A stretch of DNA of 64,000 nucleotides, from assembly GCA_003116995.1 (NCBI GenBank), contig BDSL01000123.1, forward strand, positions 1-64,000, written 5' to 3'. A program made the translations under genes and the position numbers. This document shows, piece after piece, positions 15,000 to 27,658 of this stretch. Under the pieces are notes generated by a model. The model saw nothing but the letters and a program-made list of their open reading frames with translations. It ran no database searches and was not told the DNA's origin. Source of the DNA: Yamagishiella unicocca (taxonomy: Eukaryota; Chlorophyta; Chlorophyceae; Chlamydomonadales; Volvocaceae). The first letter of the stretch is position 1; each line of letters opens with the position of its first letter.

Positions 15000-17900
15000 T
15001 TGCGCTTTGATCTTTCAATGATATTTATAATCAATACCGAAAGTCTTGGGGCCAGCAGCAAACCGCAAGAAGGACCTGAAAATGGCCATGGTGGTTTGCA
15101 AAACAGAGAGCAACGAGCTAACTGCCCAGGTTTGCCTTGTCCTACAGGTGCAGTGCCTTGACCAAATGGCACCAAACTTGCGCTTTGATCTTTCAATGAT
15201 ATTAATAATCAATACCGAAAGTCTTGGGGCCAGCAGCAAACCGTAAGAAGGACCTGAAAATGGCCATGGTGGTTAGCAAAGCACAGAGCAATGAGCTAAC
15301 TGCTCAGGTTTGCCTTGTCCTACAGGTGCAGTGCCTTGACCAAATGGCACCAAACTTGCGCTTTGATCTTTCAATGATATTTATAATCAATACCGAAAGT
15401 CTTGGGGCCAGCAGCAAACCGCAAGAAGGACCTGAAAATGGCCATGGTGGTTGCAAACAAGAGCAAGAGCTAACTGCCAGGTTGCCTTGTCCTACAGGTG
15501 CAGTGCCTTGACCAAATGGACCAAACTTGCGCTTTGATCTTTCAATGATATTATAATCAATACCGAAAGTCTTGGGCCAGCAGCAAACCGTAAGAAGGAC
15601 CTGAAAATGGCCATGGTGGTTAGCAAAGCACAGAGCAATGAGCTAACTGCTCAGGTTTGCCTTGTCCTACAGGTGCAGTGCCTTGACCAAATGGTACCAA
15701 ACTTGCGCTTTGATCTTTCAATGATATTTATAATCAATACCGAAAGTCTTGGGGCCAGCAGCAAACCGTAAGAAGGACCTGAAAATGGCCATGGTGGTTA
15801 GAGCAATGAGCTAACTGCTCAGGTTTGCCTTGTCCTACAGGTGCAGTGCCTTGACCAAATGGTACCAAACTTGCGCTTTGATCTTTCAATGATATTTATA
15901 ATCAATACCGAAAGTCTTGGGGCCAGCAGCAAATCGTAAGAAGGACCTGAAAATGGCCATGGTGGTTAGCAAAGCACAGAGCAATGAGCTAACTGCTCAG
16001 GTTTGCCTTGTCCTACAGGTGCACGCAGTGCCTTGACCAAATGGCACCAAACTTGCGCTTTGATCTTTCAATGATATTTATAATCAATACCGAAAGTCTT
16101 GGGCCCAGCAGCAAACCGCAAGAAGGACCTGAAAATGGCCATGGTGGTTAGCAAAGCACAGAGCAATGAGCTAACTGCCCAGGTTTGCCTTGTCCTACAG
16201 GTGCAGTGCCTTGACCAAATGGCACCAAACTTGCGCTTTGATCTTTCAATGATATTTATAATCAATACCGAAAGTCTTGGGGCCAGCAGCAAACCGCAAG
16301 AAGGACCTGAAAATGGCCATGGTGGTTAGCAAAACAGAGAGCAACGAGCTAACTGCCCAGGTTTGCCTTGTCCTACAGGTGCAGTGCCTTGACCAAATGG
16401 CACCAAACTTGCGCTTTGATCTTTCAATGATATTAATAATCAATACCGAAAGTCTTGGGGCCAGCAGCAAACCGTAAGAAGGACCTGAAAATGGCCATGG
16501 TGGTTAGCAAAGCACAGAGCAATGAGCTAACTGCTCAGGTTTGCCTTGTCCTACAGGTGCAGTGCCTTGACCAAATGGTACCAAACTTGCGCTTTGATCT
16601 TTCAATGATATTTATAATCAATACCGAAAGTCTTGGGGCCAGCAGCAAACCGTAAGAAGGACCTGAAAATGGCCATGGTGGTTAGAGCAATGAGCTAACT
16701 GCTCAGGTTTGCCTTGTCCTACAGGTGCAGTGCCTTGACCAAATGGTACCAAACTTGCGCTTTGATCTTTCAATGATATTTATAATCAATACCGAAAGTC
16801 TTGGGGCCAGCAGCAAACCGTAAGAAGGACCTGAAAATGGCCATGGTGGTTAGCAAAACAGAGAGCAATGAGCTAACTGCTCAGGTTTGCCTTGTCCTAC
16901 AGGTGCAGTGCCTTGACCAAATGGCACCAAACTTGCGCTTTGATCTTTCAATGATATTTATAATCAATACCGAAAGTCTTGGGGCCAGCAGCAAACCGCA
17001 AGAAGGACCTGAAAATGGCCATGGTGGTTAGCAAAACAGAGATCAACGAGCTAACTGCCCAGGTTTGCCTTGTCCTACAGGTGCAGTGCCTTGACCAAAT
17101 GGCACCAAACTTGCGCTTTGATCTTTCAATGATATTAATAATCAATACCGAAAGTCTTGGGGCCAGCAGCAAACCGCAAGAAGGACCTGAAAATGGCCAT
17201 GGTGGTTAGCAAAACAGAGAGCAACGAGCTAACTGCCCAGGTTTGCCTTGTCCTACAGGTGCAGTGCCTTGACCAAATGGCACCAAACTTGCGCTTTGAT
17301 CTTTCAATGATATTAATAATCAATACCGAAAGTCTTGGGGCCAGCAGCAAACCGTAAGAAGGACCTGAAAATGGCCATGGTGGTTAGCAAAGCACAGAGC
17401 AATGAGCTAACTGCTCAGGTTTGCCTTGTCCTACAGGTGCAGTGCCTTGACCAAATGGTACCAAACTTGCGCTTTGATCTTTCAATGATATTTATAATCA
17501 ATACCGAAAGTCTTGGGGCCAGCAGCAAACCGTAAGAAGGACCTGAAAATGGCCATGGTGGTTAGAGCAATGAGCTAACTGCTCAGGTTTGCCTTGTCCT
17601 ACAGGTGCAGTGCCTTGACCAAATGGTACCAAACTTGCGCTTTGATCTTTCAATGATATTTATAATCAATACCGAAAGTCTTGGGGCCAGCAGCAAACCG
17701 TAAGAAGGACCTGAAAATGGCCATGGTGGTTAGCAAAGCACAGAGCAATGAGCTAACTGCTCAGGTTTGCCTTGTCCTACAGGTGCACGCAGTGCCTTGA
17801 CCAAATGGCACCAAACTTGCGCTTTGATCTTTCAATGATATTTATAATCAATACCGAAAGTCTTGGGCCCAGCAGCAAACCGCAAGAAGGACCTGAAAAT

Positions 17901-20900
17901 GGCCATGGTGGTTAGCAAAGCACAGAGCAATGAGCTAACTGCTCAGGTTTGCCTTGTCCTACAGGTGCAGTGCCTTGACCAAATGGCACCAAACTTGCGC
18001 TTTGATCTTTCAATGATATTTATAATCAATACCGAAAGTCTTGGGGCCAGCAGCAAACCGCAAGAAGGACCTGAAAATGGCCATGGTGGTTAGCAAAACA
18101 GAGATCAACGAGCTAACTGCCCAGGTTTGCCTTGTCCTACAGGTGCAGTGCCTTGACCAAATGGCACCAAACTTGCGCTTTGATCTTTCAATGATATTAA
18201 TAATCAATACCGAAAGTCTTGGGGCCAGCAGCAAACCGCAAGAAGGACCTGAAAATGGCCATGGTGGTTAGCAAAGCACAGAGCAATGAGCTAACTGCCC
18301 AGGTTTGCCTTGTCCTACAGGTGCAGTGCCTTGACCAAATGGCACCAAACTTGCGCTTTGATCTTTCAATGATATTAATAATCAATACCGAAAGTCTTGG
18401 GGCCAGCAGCAAACCGTAAGAAGGACCTGAAAATGGCCATGGTGGTTAGCAAAGCACAGAGCAATGAGCTAACTGCTCAGGTTTGCCTTGTCCTACAGGT
18501 GCAGTGCCTTGACCAAATGGTACCAAACTTGCGCTTTGATCTTTCAATGATATTTATAATCAATACCGAAAGTCTTGGGGCCAGCAGCAAACCGTAAGAA
18601 GGACCTGAAAATGGCCATGGTGGTTAGAGCAATGAGCTAACTGCTCAGGTTTGCCTTGTCCTACAGGTGCAGTGCCTTGACCAAATGGCACCAAACTTGC
18701 TCTTTGATCTTTCAATGATATTTATAATCAATACCGAAAGTCTTGGGGCCAGCAGCAAACCGTAAGAAGGACCTGAAAATGGCCATGGTGGTTAGCAAAG
18801 CACAGAGCAATGAGCTTACTGCTCAGGTTTGCCTTGTTCTACAGGTGCACGCAATGCCTTGACCAAATGGCACCAAACTTGCGCTTTGATCTTTCAATGA
18901 TATTTATAATCAATACCGAAAGTCTTGGGGCCAGCAGCAAACCGCAAGAAGGACCTGAAAATGGCCATGGTGGTTAGCAAAGCACAGAGCAATGAGCTAA
19001 CTGCTCAGGTTTGCCTTGTCCTACAGGTGCAGTGCCTTGACCAAATGGCACCAAACTTGCGCTTTGATCTTTCAATGATATTAATAATCAATACCGAAAG
19101 TCTTGGGGCCAGCAGCAAACCGCAAGAAGGACCTGAAAATGGCCATGGTGGTTAGCAAAACAGAGAGCAACGAGCTAACTGCCCAGGTTTGCCTTGTCCT
19201 ACAGGTGCAGTGCCTTGACCAAATGGCACCAAACTTGCGCTTTGATCTTTCAATGATATTAATAATCAATACCGAAAGTCTTGGGGCCAGCAGCAAACCG
19301 TAAGAAGGACCTGAAAATGGCCATGGTGGTTAGCAAAGCACAGAGCAATGAGCTAACTGCTCAGGTTTGCCTTGTCCTACAGGTGCAGTGCCTTGACCAA
19401 ATGGTACCAAACTTGCGCTTTGATCTTTCAATGATATTTATAATCAATACCGAAAGTCTTGGGGCCAGCAGCAAACCGTAAGAAGGACCTGAAAATGGCC
19501 ATGGTGGTTAGAGCAATGAGCTAACTGCTCAGGTTTGCCTTGTCCTACAGGTGCAGTGCCTTGACCAAATGGCACCAAACTTGCTCTTTGATCTTTCAAT
19601 GATATTTATAATCAATACCGAAAGTCTTGGGGCCAGCAGCAAACCGTAAGAAGGACCTGAAAATGGCCATGGTGGTTAGCAAAGCACAGAGCAATGAGCT
19701 TACTGCTCAGGTTTGCCTTGTTCTACAGGTGCACGCAATGCCTTGACCAAATGGCACCAAACTTGCGCTTTGATCTTTCAATGATATTTATAATCAATAC
19801 CGAAAGTCTTGGGGCCAGCAGCAAACCGCAAGAAGGACCTGAAAATGGCCATGGTGGTTAGCAAAGCACAGAGCAATGAGCTAACTGCTCAGGTTTGCCT
19901 TGTCCTACAGGTGCACGCAGTGCCTTGACCAAATGGCACCAAACTTGCGCTTTGATCTTTCAATGATATTTATAATCAATACCGAAAGTCTTGGGCCCAG
20001 CAGCAAACCGCAAGAAGGACCTGAAAATGGCCATGGTGGTTAGCAAAACAGAGAGCAACGAGCTAACTGCCCAGGTTTGCCTTGTCCTACAGGTGCAGTG
20101 CCTTGACCAAATGGCACCAAACTTGCGCTTTGATCTTTCAATGATATTAATAATCAATACCGAAAGTCTTGGGGCCAGCAGCAAACCGTAAGAAGGACCT
20201 GAAAATGGCCATGGTGGTTAGCAAAGCACAGAGCAATGAGCTAACTGCTCAGGTTTGCCTTGTCCTACAGGTGCAGTGCCTTGACCAAATGGTACCAAAC
20301 TTGCGCTTTGATCTTTCAATGATATTTATAATCAATACCGAAAGTCTTGGGGCCAGCAGCAAACCGTAAGAAGGACCTGAAAATGGCCATGGTGGTTAGC
20401 AAAGCACAGAGCAATGAGCTAACTGCTCAGGTTTGCCTTGTTCTACAGGTGCACGCAATGCCTTGACCAAATGGCACCAAACTTGCGCTTTGATCTTTCA
20501 ATGATATTTATAATCAATACCGAAAGTCTTGGGCCCAGCAGCAAACCGCAAGAAGGACCTGAAAATGGCCATGGTGGTTAGCAAAGCACAGAGCAATGAG
20601 CTAACTGCTCAGGTTTGCCTTGTCCTACAGGTGCAGTGCCTTGACCAAATGGCACCAAACTTGCGCTTTGATCTTTCAATGATATTTATAATCAATACCG
20701 AAAGTCTTGGGGCCAGCAGCAAACCGTAAGAAGGACCTGAAAATGGCCATGGTGGTTTGCAAAACAGAGAGCAACGAGCTAACTGCCCAGGTTTGCCTTG
20801 TCCTACAGGTGCAGTGCCTTGACCAAATGGCACCAAACTTGCGCTTTGATCTTTCAATGATATTAATAATCAATACCGAAAGTCTTGGGGCCAGCAGCAA

Positions 20901-21660
20901 ACCGTAAGAAGGACCTGAAAATGGCCATGGTGGTTAGAGCAATGAGCTAACTGCTCAGGTTTGCCTTGTCCTACAGGTGCAGTGCCTTGACCAAATGGCA
21001 CCAAACTTGCTCTTTGATCTTTCAATGATATTTATAATCAATTCCGAAAGTCTTGGGGCCAGCAGCAAACCGTAAGAAGGACCTGAAAATGGCCATGGTG
21101 GTTAGCAAAGCACAGAGCAATGAGCTAACTGCTCAGGTTTGCCTTGTCCTACAGGTGCACGCAGTGCCTTGACCAAATGGCACCAAACTTGCGCTTTGAT
21201 CTTTCAATGATATTTATAATCAATACCGAAACTCTTGGGCCCAGCAGCAAACCGCAAGAAGGACCTGAAAATGGCCATGGTGGTTAGCAAAGCACAGAGC
21301 AATGAGCTAACTGCTCAGGTTTGCCTTGTCCTACAGGTGCAGTGCCTTGACCAAATGGCACCAAACTTGCGCTTTGATCTTTCAATGATATTAATAATCA
21401 ATACCGAAAGTCTTGGGGCCAGCAGCAAACCGCAAGAAGGACCTGAAAATGGCCATGGTGGTTTGCAAAACAGAGAGCAACGAGCTAACTGCCCAGGTTT
21501 GCCTTGTCCTACAGGTGCAGTGCCTTGACCAAATGGCACCAAACTTGCGCTTTGATCTTTCAATGATATTTATAATCAATACCGAAAGTCTTGGGGCCAG
21601 CAGCAAACCGTAAGAAGGACCTGAAAATGGCCATGGTGGTTAGCAAAGCACAGAGCAATG
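15000..21660 (+). repeat. Higher-order repeat zone inside satellite A
   Basis: Monomers in this part are not random variants. A form lacking about nine bases (GGTTAGAGCAATGAG instead of GGTTAGCAAAGCACAGAGCAATGAG) recurs at 15797, 16681, 17561, 18623, 19507 and 20933, i.e. at spacings of 884, 880, 1062, 884 and 1426 bp (five, five, six, five and eight monomers). Other variants travel with it: AACCGTAAG, ATATTAATAATC, AAAACAGAGAGCAACGAG and GGTACCAAAC. This is the signature of recent amplification of multi-monomer blocks. Confidence 0.85.
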
Positions 21661-24296
21661 AGCTAACTGCTCAGTCCTACAGGTGCACGCAGTGCCTTGA
21701 CCAAATGGCACCAAACTTGCGCTTTGATCTTTCAATGATATTTATAATCAATACCGAAAGTCTTGGGCCCAGCAGCAAACCACAAGAAGGACCTGAAAAT
21801 GGCCATGGTGGTTAGCAAAGCACAGAGCAATGAGCTAACTGCTCAGGTTTGCCTTGTCCTACAGGTGCACGCAGTGCCTTGACCAAATGGCACCAAACTT
21901 GCGCTTTGATCTTTCAATGATATTTGTAATCAATACCGAAAGTCATCCCTAGCATTCCAGCAGCCGCCAGTACACGTAAAACCATGGTGCATTTACAGGG
22001 CGTTTTACAGATCTGACCGAAGTCCAGGAAGTGGAAATTTGTACTAAACATAACTTGAAGAGTCCACAGTAAAAGGGTGGTGACCTTTGGCGAAGTCCAT
22101 GTGCATGTAGTAGTAACTGTTACAATCCCTAGCATTCTGGCCGCCAGTACACGTAAAACCATGGTGCATTTACAGGGCGTTTTACAGATCTGACCGAAGT
22201 CCAGGAAGTGGAAATTTGTACTAAACATAATTGAAGAGTCCACAGTAAAAGGGTGGTGACCTTTGGCGAAGTCCATGTGCATGTAGTAGTAACTGTTACA
22301 ATCCCTAGCATTCCAGCCGCCAGTACACGTAAAACCATGGTGCATTTACAGGGCGTTTTACAGATCTGACCGAAGTCCAGAAAGTAGAAATTTGTATTAA
22401 ACATACCTTGAAGAGTCCACAGTAAAAGGGTGGTGACCTTTGGCGAAGTCCATGTGCATGTAGTAGTAACTGTTACAATCCCTAGCATTCCAGCCGCCAG
22501 TACACGTAAAACCATGGTGCATTTACAGGGCGTTTTACAGATCTGACCGAAGTCCAGGAAGTGGAAATTTGTATTAAACATACCTTGAAGAGTCCACAAT
22601 AAAAGGGTGGTGACCTTTGGCGAAGCCCATGTGCATGTAGTAGTAACTGTTACAATCCCTAGCATTCCGGCCGCCAGTACACGTAAAACCATGGTGCATT
22701 TACAGGGCGTTTTACAGATCTGACCGAAGTCCAGGAAGTGGAAATTTGTACTAAACATAACTTGAAGAGTCCACAGTAAAAGGGTGGTGACCTTTGGCGA
22801 AGTCCATGTGCATGTAGTAGTAACTGTTACAATCCCTATCCTAGCATTCCAGCCACCAGCACACATAAAACCATGGTGCGTTTACAGGGCGCTTTACAGA
22901 TCTGACCGAAGTCCAGAAAGTGGAAATTTGTATTAAACATACCTTGAAGAGTCCACAGTAAAAGGGTGGTGACCTTTGGCGAAGCCCATGTGCATGTAGC
23001 AGTAACTGTTACAATCCCTAGCATTCCAGCAGCCGCCAGTACACGTAAAACCATGGTGCATTTACAGGGCGTTTTACAGATCTGACCGAAGTCCAGGAAC
23101 TGGAACTTTGTACTAAACATAACATGAAGAGTCCACAGTAAAAGGGTGGTGACCTTTGGCGAAGTCCATGTGCATGTAGTAGTAACTGTTACAATCCCTA
23201 GCATTCCGGCCGCCAGTACACGTAAAACCATGGTGCATTTACAGGGCGTTTTACAGATCTGACCGAAGTCCAGGAAGTGGAAATTTGTACTAAACATAAC
23301 TTGAAGAGTCCACAGTAAAAGGGTGGTGACCTTTGGCGAAGTCCATGTGCATGTAGTAGTAACTGTTACAATCCCTAGCATTCCAGCCACCAGCACATGG
23401 AAACCCATGGTGCATTTACAGGGTGCTTTACAGATCTGACCGAAGTCCAGAAAGTGGAAATTTGTATTAAACATACCTTGAAGAGTCCACAGTAAAAGGG
23501 TGGTGACCTTTGGCGAAGTCCATGTGCATGTAGTAGTAACTGTTACAATCCCTAGCATTCCAGCCGCCAGTACACATAAACCCATGGTGCATTTACAGGG
23601 CGTTTTACAGATCTGACCGAAGTCCAGAAAGTAGAAATTTGTATTAAACATACCTTGAAGAGTCCACAATAAAAGGGTGGTGACCTTTGGCGAAGCCCAT
23701 GTGCATGTAGCAGTAACTGTTACAATCCCTAGCATTCCGGCCGCCAGTACACGTAAAACCATGGTGCATTTACAGGGCGTTTTACAGATCTGACCGAAGT
23801 CCAGGAAGTGGAAATTTGTACTAAACATAACTTGAAGAGTCCACAGTAAAAGGGTGGTGACCTTTGGCGAAGTCCATGTGCATGTAGTAGTAACTGTTAC
23901 AATCCCTAGCATTCCGGCCGCCAGTACACGTAAAACCATGGTGCATTTACAGGGCGTTTTACAGATCTGACCGAAGTCCAGGAAGTGGAAATTTGTACTA
24001 AACATAACTTGAAGAGTCCACAGTAAAAGGGTGGTGACCTTTGGCGAAGTCCATGTGCATGTAGTAGTAACTGTTACAATCCCTAGCATTCCAGCCACCA
24101 GCACATGGAAACCCATGGTGCATTTACAGGGTGCTTTACAGATCTGACCGAAGTCCAGAAAGTGGAAATTTGTATTAAACATACCTTGAAGAGTCCACAG
24201 TAAAAGGGTGGTGACCTTTGGCGAAGTCCATGTGCATGTAGTAGTAACTGTTACAATCCCTAGCATTCCAGCCGCCAGTACACATAAACCCATGGT

Positions 24297-24588
24297 TATT
24301 GATACAAATTGATATACAAATTGATATACAAATTGATATACAAATTGATATACAAATTGATACAAATTGATACAAATATGAGTTAGGGATGTGGCAGGAG
24401 CACCAGCCTCCGGCGAGTTGCACTAACTGGTCGTGTTCCACAGCGATAATGTGGCGTGGGCCTTAGCGATATGAGGTGGATTGGTACTGGTGGCGCGAGC
24501 GTATAGGGTGTACTGATGCCCTCACCGCCCCGCCCCCTTAACAACATGCCAGGCCTAGTGCCGGCGTAATGTAATAATAATAATAATA
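24297..24588 (+). mobile_element. Retroposon-like insertion with 13-bp target duplication
   Basis: A 292-bp non-satellite segment interrupts a satellite B monomer and is flanked by the direct duplication ATAAACCCATGGT (24284-24296 and 24589-24601). It begins with about five copies of a 12-bp repeat (TATACAAATTGA, about 24300-24377) and ends in a (TAA)n tract. A 3' trinucleotide tail plus a long target duplication fits a SINE or a short, 5'-truncated LINE copy. I could not identify clear pol III A and B boxes, so the class is uncertain. The segment holds no credible reading frame of its own. Confidence 0.7.
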
Positions 24589-27252
24589 ATAAACCCATGG
24601 TGCATTTACAGGGCGTTTTACAGATCTGACCGAAGTCCAGAAAGTAGAAATTTGTATTAAACATACCTTGAAGAGTCCACAATAAAAGGGTGGTGACCTT
24701 TGGCGAAGCCCATGTGCATGTAGCAGTAACTGTTACAATCCCTAGCATTCCGGCCGCCAGTACACGTAAAACCATGGTGCATTTACAGGGCGTTTTACAG
24801 ATCTGACCGAAGTCCAGGAAGTGGAAATTTGTACTAAACATAACTTGAAGAGTCCACAGTAAAAGGGTGGTGACCTTTGGCGAAGTCCATGTGCATGTAG
24901 TAGTAACTGTTACAATCCCTATCCTAGCATTCCAGCCACCAGCACACATAAAACCATGGTGCGTTTACAGGGCGCTTTACAGATCTGACCGAAGTCCAGA
25001 AAGTGGAAATTTGTATTAAACATAACTTGAAGAGTCCACAGTAAAAGGGTGGTGACCTTTGGCGAAGCCCATGTGCATGTAGCAGTAACTGTTACAATCC
25101 CTAGCATTCCAGCAGCCGCCAGTACACGTAAAACCATGGTGCATTTACAGGGCGTTTTACAGATCTGACCGAAGTCCAGGAACTGGAAATTTGTACTAAA
25201 CATAACTTGAAGAGTCCACAGTAAAAGGGTGGTGACCTTTGGCGAAGCCCATGTGCATGTAGCAGTAACTGTTACAATCCCTAGCATTCCGGCCGCCAGT
25301 ACACGTAAAACCATGGTGCATTTACAGGGCGTTTTACAGATCTGACCGAAGTCCAGGAAGTGGAAATTTGTACTAAACATAACTTGAAGAGTCCACAGTA
25401 AAAGGGTGGTGACCTTTGGCGAAGTCCATGTGCATGTAGTAGTAACTGTTACAATCCCTAGCATTCCAGCCGCCAGTACACATAAACCCATGGTGCATTT
25501 ACAGGGCGTTTTACAGATCTGACCGAAGTCCAGAAAGTGGAAATTTGTATTAAACATACCTTGAAGAGTCCACAATAAAAGGGTGGTGACCTTTGGCGAA
25601 GCCCATGTGCATGTAGCAGTAACTGTTACAATCCCTAGCATTCCAGCAGCCGCCAGTACACGTAAAACCATGGTGCATTTACAGGGCGTTTTACAGATCT
25701 GACCGAAGTCCAGGAAGTGGAAATTTGTACTAAACATACCTTGAAGAGTCCACAGTAAAAGGGTGGTGACCTTTGGCGAAGTCCATGTGCATGTAGTAGT
25801 AACTGTTACAATCCCTAGCATTCCAGCCACCAGAACACATAAAACCATGGTGCGTTTACAGGGCGCTTTACAGATCTGACCGAAGTCCAGAAAGTGGAAA
25901 TTTGTATTAAACATACCTTGAAGTGTCCACAGTAAAAGGGTGGTGACCTTTGGCGAAGCCCATGTGCATGTAGCAGTAACTGTTACAATCCCTAGCATTC
26001 CAGCCACCAGTACACATAAAACCATGGTGCGTTTACAGGGCGTTTTACAGATCTGACCGAAGTCCAGGAACTGGAAATTTGTACTAAACATAACTTGAAG
26101 AGTCCACAGTAAAAGGGTGGTGACCTTTGGCGAAGTCCATGTGCATGTAGCAGTAACTGTTACAATCCCTAGCATTCCAGCCGCCAGTACACGTAAAACC
26201 ATGGTGCATTTACAGGGCGTTTTACAGATCTGACCGAAGTCCAGGAAGTGGAAATTTGTACTAAACATACCTTGAAGAGTCCACAGTAAAAGGGTGGTGA
26301 CCTTTGGCGAAGTCCATGTGCATGTAGCAGTAACTGTTACAATCCCTAGCATTCCGGCCACCAGCACATGTAAAACCATGGTGCATTTACAGGGCGTTTT
26401 ACAGATCTGACCGAAGTCCAGGAAGTGGAAATTTGTATTAAACATACCTTGAAGAGTCCACAGTAAAAGGGTGGTGACCTTTGGCGAAGTCCATGTGCAT
26501 GTAGCAGTAACTGTTACAATCCCTAGCATTCCAGCCAGCCACCAGTACACATAAAAACATGGTGCGTTTACAGGGCGTTTTACAGATCTGACCGAAGTCC
26601 AGAAAGTGGAAATTTGTATTAAACATACCTTGAAGAGATTACAGTAAAAGGGTGGTGACCTTTGGCGAAGTCCATGTGCATGTAGCAGTAACTGTTACAA
26701 TCCCTAGCATTCCAGCCGCCAGTACACGTAAAACCATGGTGCATTTACAGGGCGTTTTACAGATCTGACCGAAGTCCAGGAAGTGGAAATTTGTACTAAA
26801 CATACCTTGAAGAGTCCACAGTAAAAGGGTGGTGACCTTTGGCGAAGTCCATGTGCATGTAGCAGTAACTGTTACAATCCCTAGCATTCCGGCCACCAGC
26901 ACATGTAAAACCATGGTGCATTTACAGGGCGTTTTACAGATCTGACCGAAGTCCAGGAAGTGGAAATTTGTATTAAACATACCTTGAAGAGTCCACAGTA
27001 AAAGGGTGGTGACCTTTGGCGAAGTCCATGTGCATGTAGCAGTAACTGTTACAATCCCTAGCATTCCAGCCAGCCACCAGTACACATAAAAACATGGTGC
27101 GTTTACAGGGCGTTTTACAGATCTGACCGAAGTCCAGAAAGTGGAAATTTGTATTAAACATACCTTGAAGAGATTACAGTAAAAGGGTGGTGACCTTTGG
27201 CGAAGTCCATGTGCATGTAGCAGTAACTGTTACAACCCCTAGCATTCCGGCC

Positions 27253-27658
27253 CTAGGATTCCTGATCGGCTCGGGTTGTCTTGGGGCGCGGGGTTTCCCG
27301 TGCTTCATACTTTCTGGCTATATAGGCGTGTTGAGCCCTGCTAGGAGTCCGTGCCTTATGGGATGTGAGGTGGCGGGTTCCGATGTTTGCATCGTTGCGG
27401 CGCTTCACTGGTTCGTCGGGTGCTGGGCTGTTAGGTTGGTTGGTGGCCAGTTCCTGATAGGGGAGCCTCTAGTGCAAATTCCCCCTGGGGTGCTGGCTGC
27501 TGCTCGGTATGCCTACGGCCTGTCAACTTGGTGTTCTGGTGGTTTGCCTTTGTTTCGGTGCATGTCGGTCTTTGTAACCTCTGTCTTGTTCAGTGTCAGG
27601 CGATGCGCCCGATGGTTCTACCTCTTGGTCTGGAACCCACTGTAACCGTTACAACAAA
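27253..27658 (+). mobile_element. Dispersed repeat R1, longest copy, inserted in satellite B
   Basis: A 406-bp non-satellite block breaks a satellite B monomer. The flanking monomer sequence ATTCCGGCC is present at both edges (27244-27252 and 27659-27667), consistent with a 9-bp target duplication. The block ends in TGTAACCGTTACAACAAA, and the same terminal word recurs in other copies in this window. Shared internal words are GTGTCAGGCGATGCGCCCG and GGGGTGCTGGCTGCTG. Constant 3' end with variable 5' end suggests fragments of a non-LTR retrotransposon, but no reverse transcriptase is visible here. The 152-codon plus-strand frame across it starts in satellite and is not a convincing gene. Confidence 0.65.

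Larger units (their letters stand above)
1..21944 (+). repeat. Satellite A tandem array, about 178-bp monomer
   Basis: Head-to-tail array of about 123 near-identical monomers, mostly 176-181 bp with a mode of 178. Each monomer carries the landmarks GTGCAGTGCCTTGACC, CTTTCAATGATATTTATAAT, AATACCGAAAGTCTTGGGG, GCCATGGTGGTTAGC and CTTGTCCTACAG. Variants differ by a few bases around TGCAGTG (TGCACGCAGTG, TGCAGCAGTG, TGCCAGTG) and by C/T in AAACCGC/TAAG. Because 178 is not a multiple of 3, every frame closes within one or two monomers; the many 60-135 aa reading frames on both strands are by-products. A more damaged stretch lies at about 5950-7400, where monomers are shortened. The array runs off the left edge, so its full length is unknown. 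Nucleosome-sized satellites are typical of centromeric or other heterochromatin, but that role is inference here. Confidence 0.98.

Noticed and set aside
36..21815. Dozens of 60-169 codon frames on both strands in satellite A
   Set aside because: They repeat with the monomer, overlap each other, and close because 178 is not a multiple of 3. None has independent support as a gene.
24297..24588. tRNA-derived SINE with pol III boxes
   Set aside because: The tail and target duplication fit a retroposon, but no convincing A and B boxes were found on either strand, so the tRNA origin is not claimed.
27187..27645. 152-codon plus-strand frame over the R1 copy
   Set aside because: It begins in satellite sequence and runs through a repeat fragment; the second R1 copy does not preserve it.
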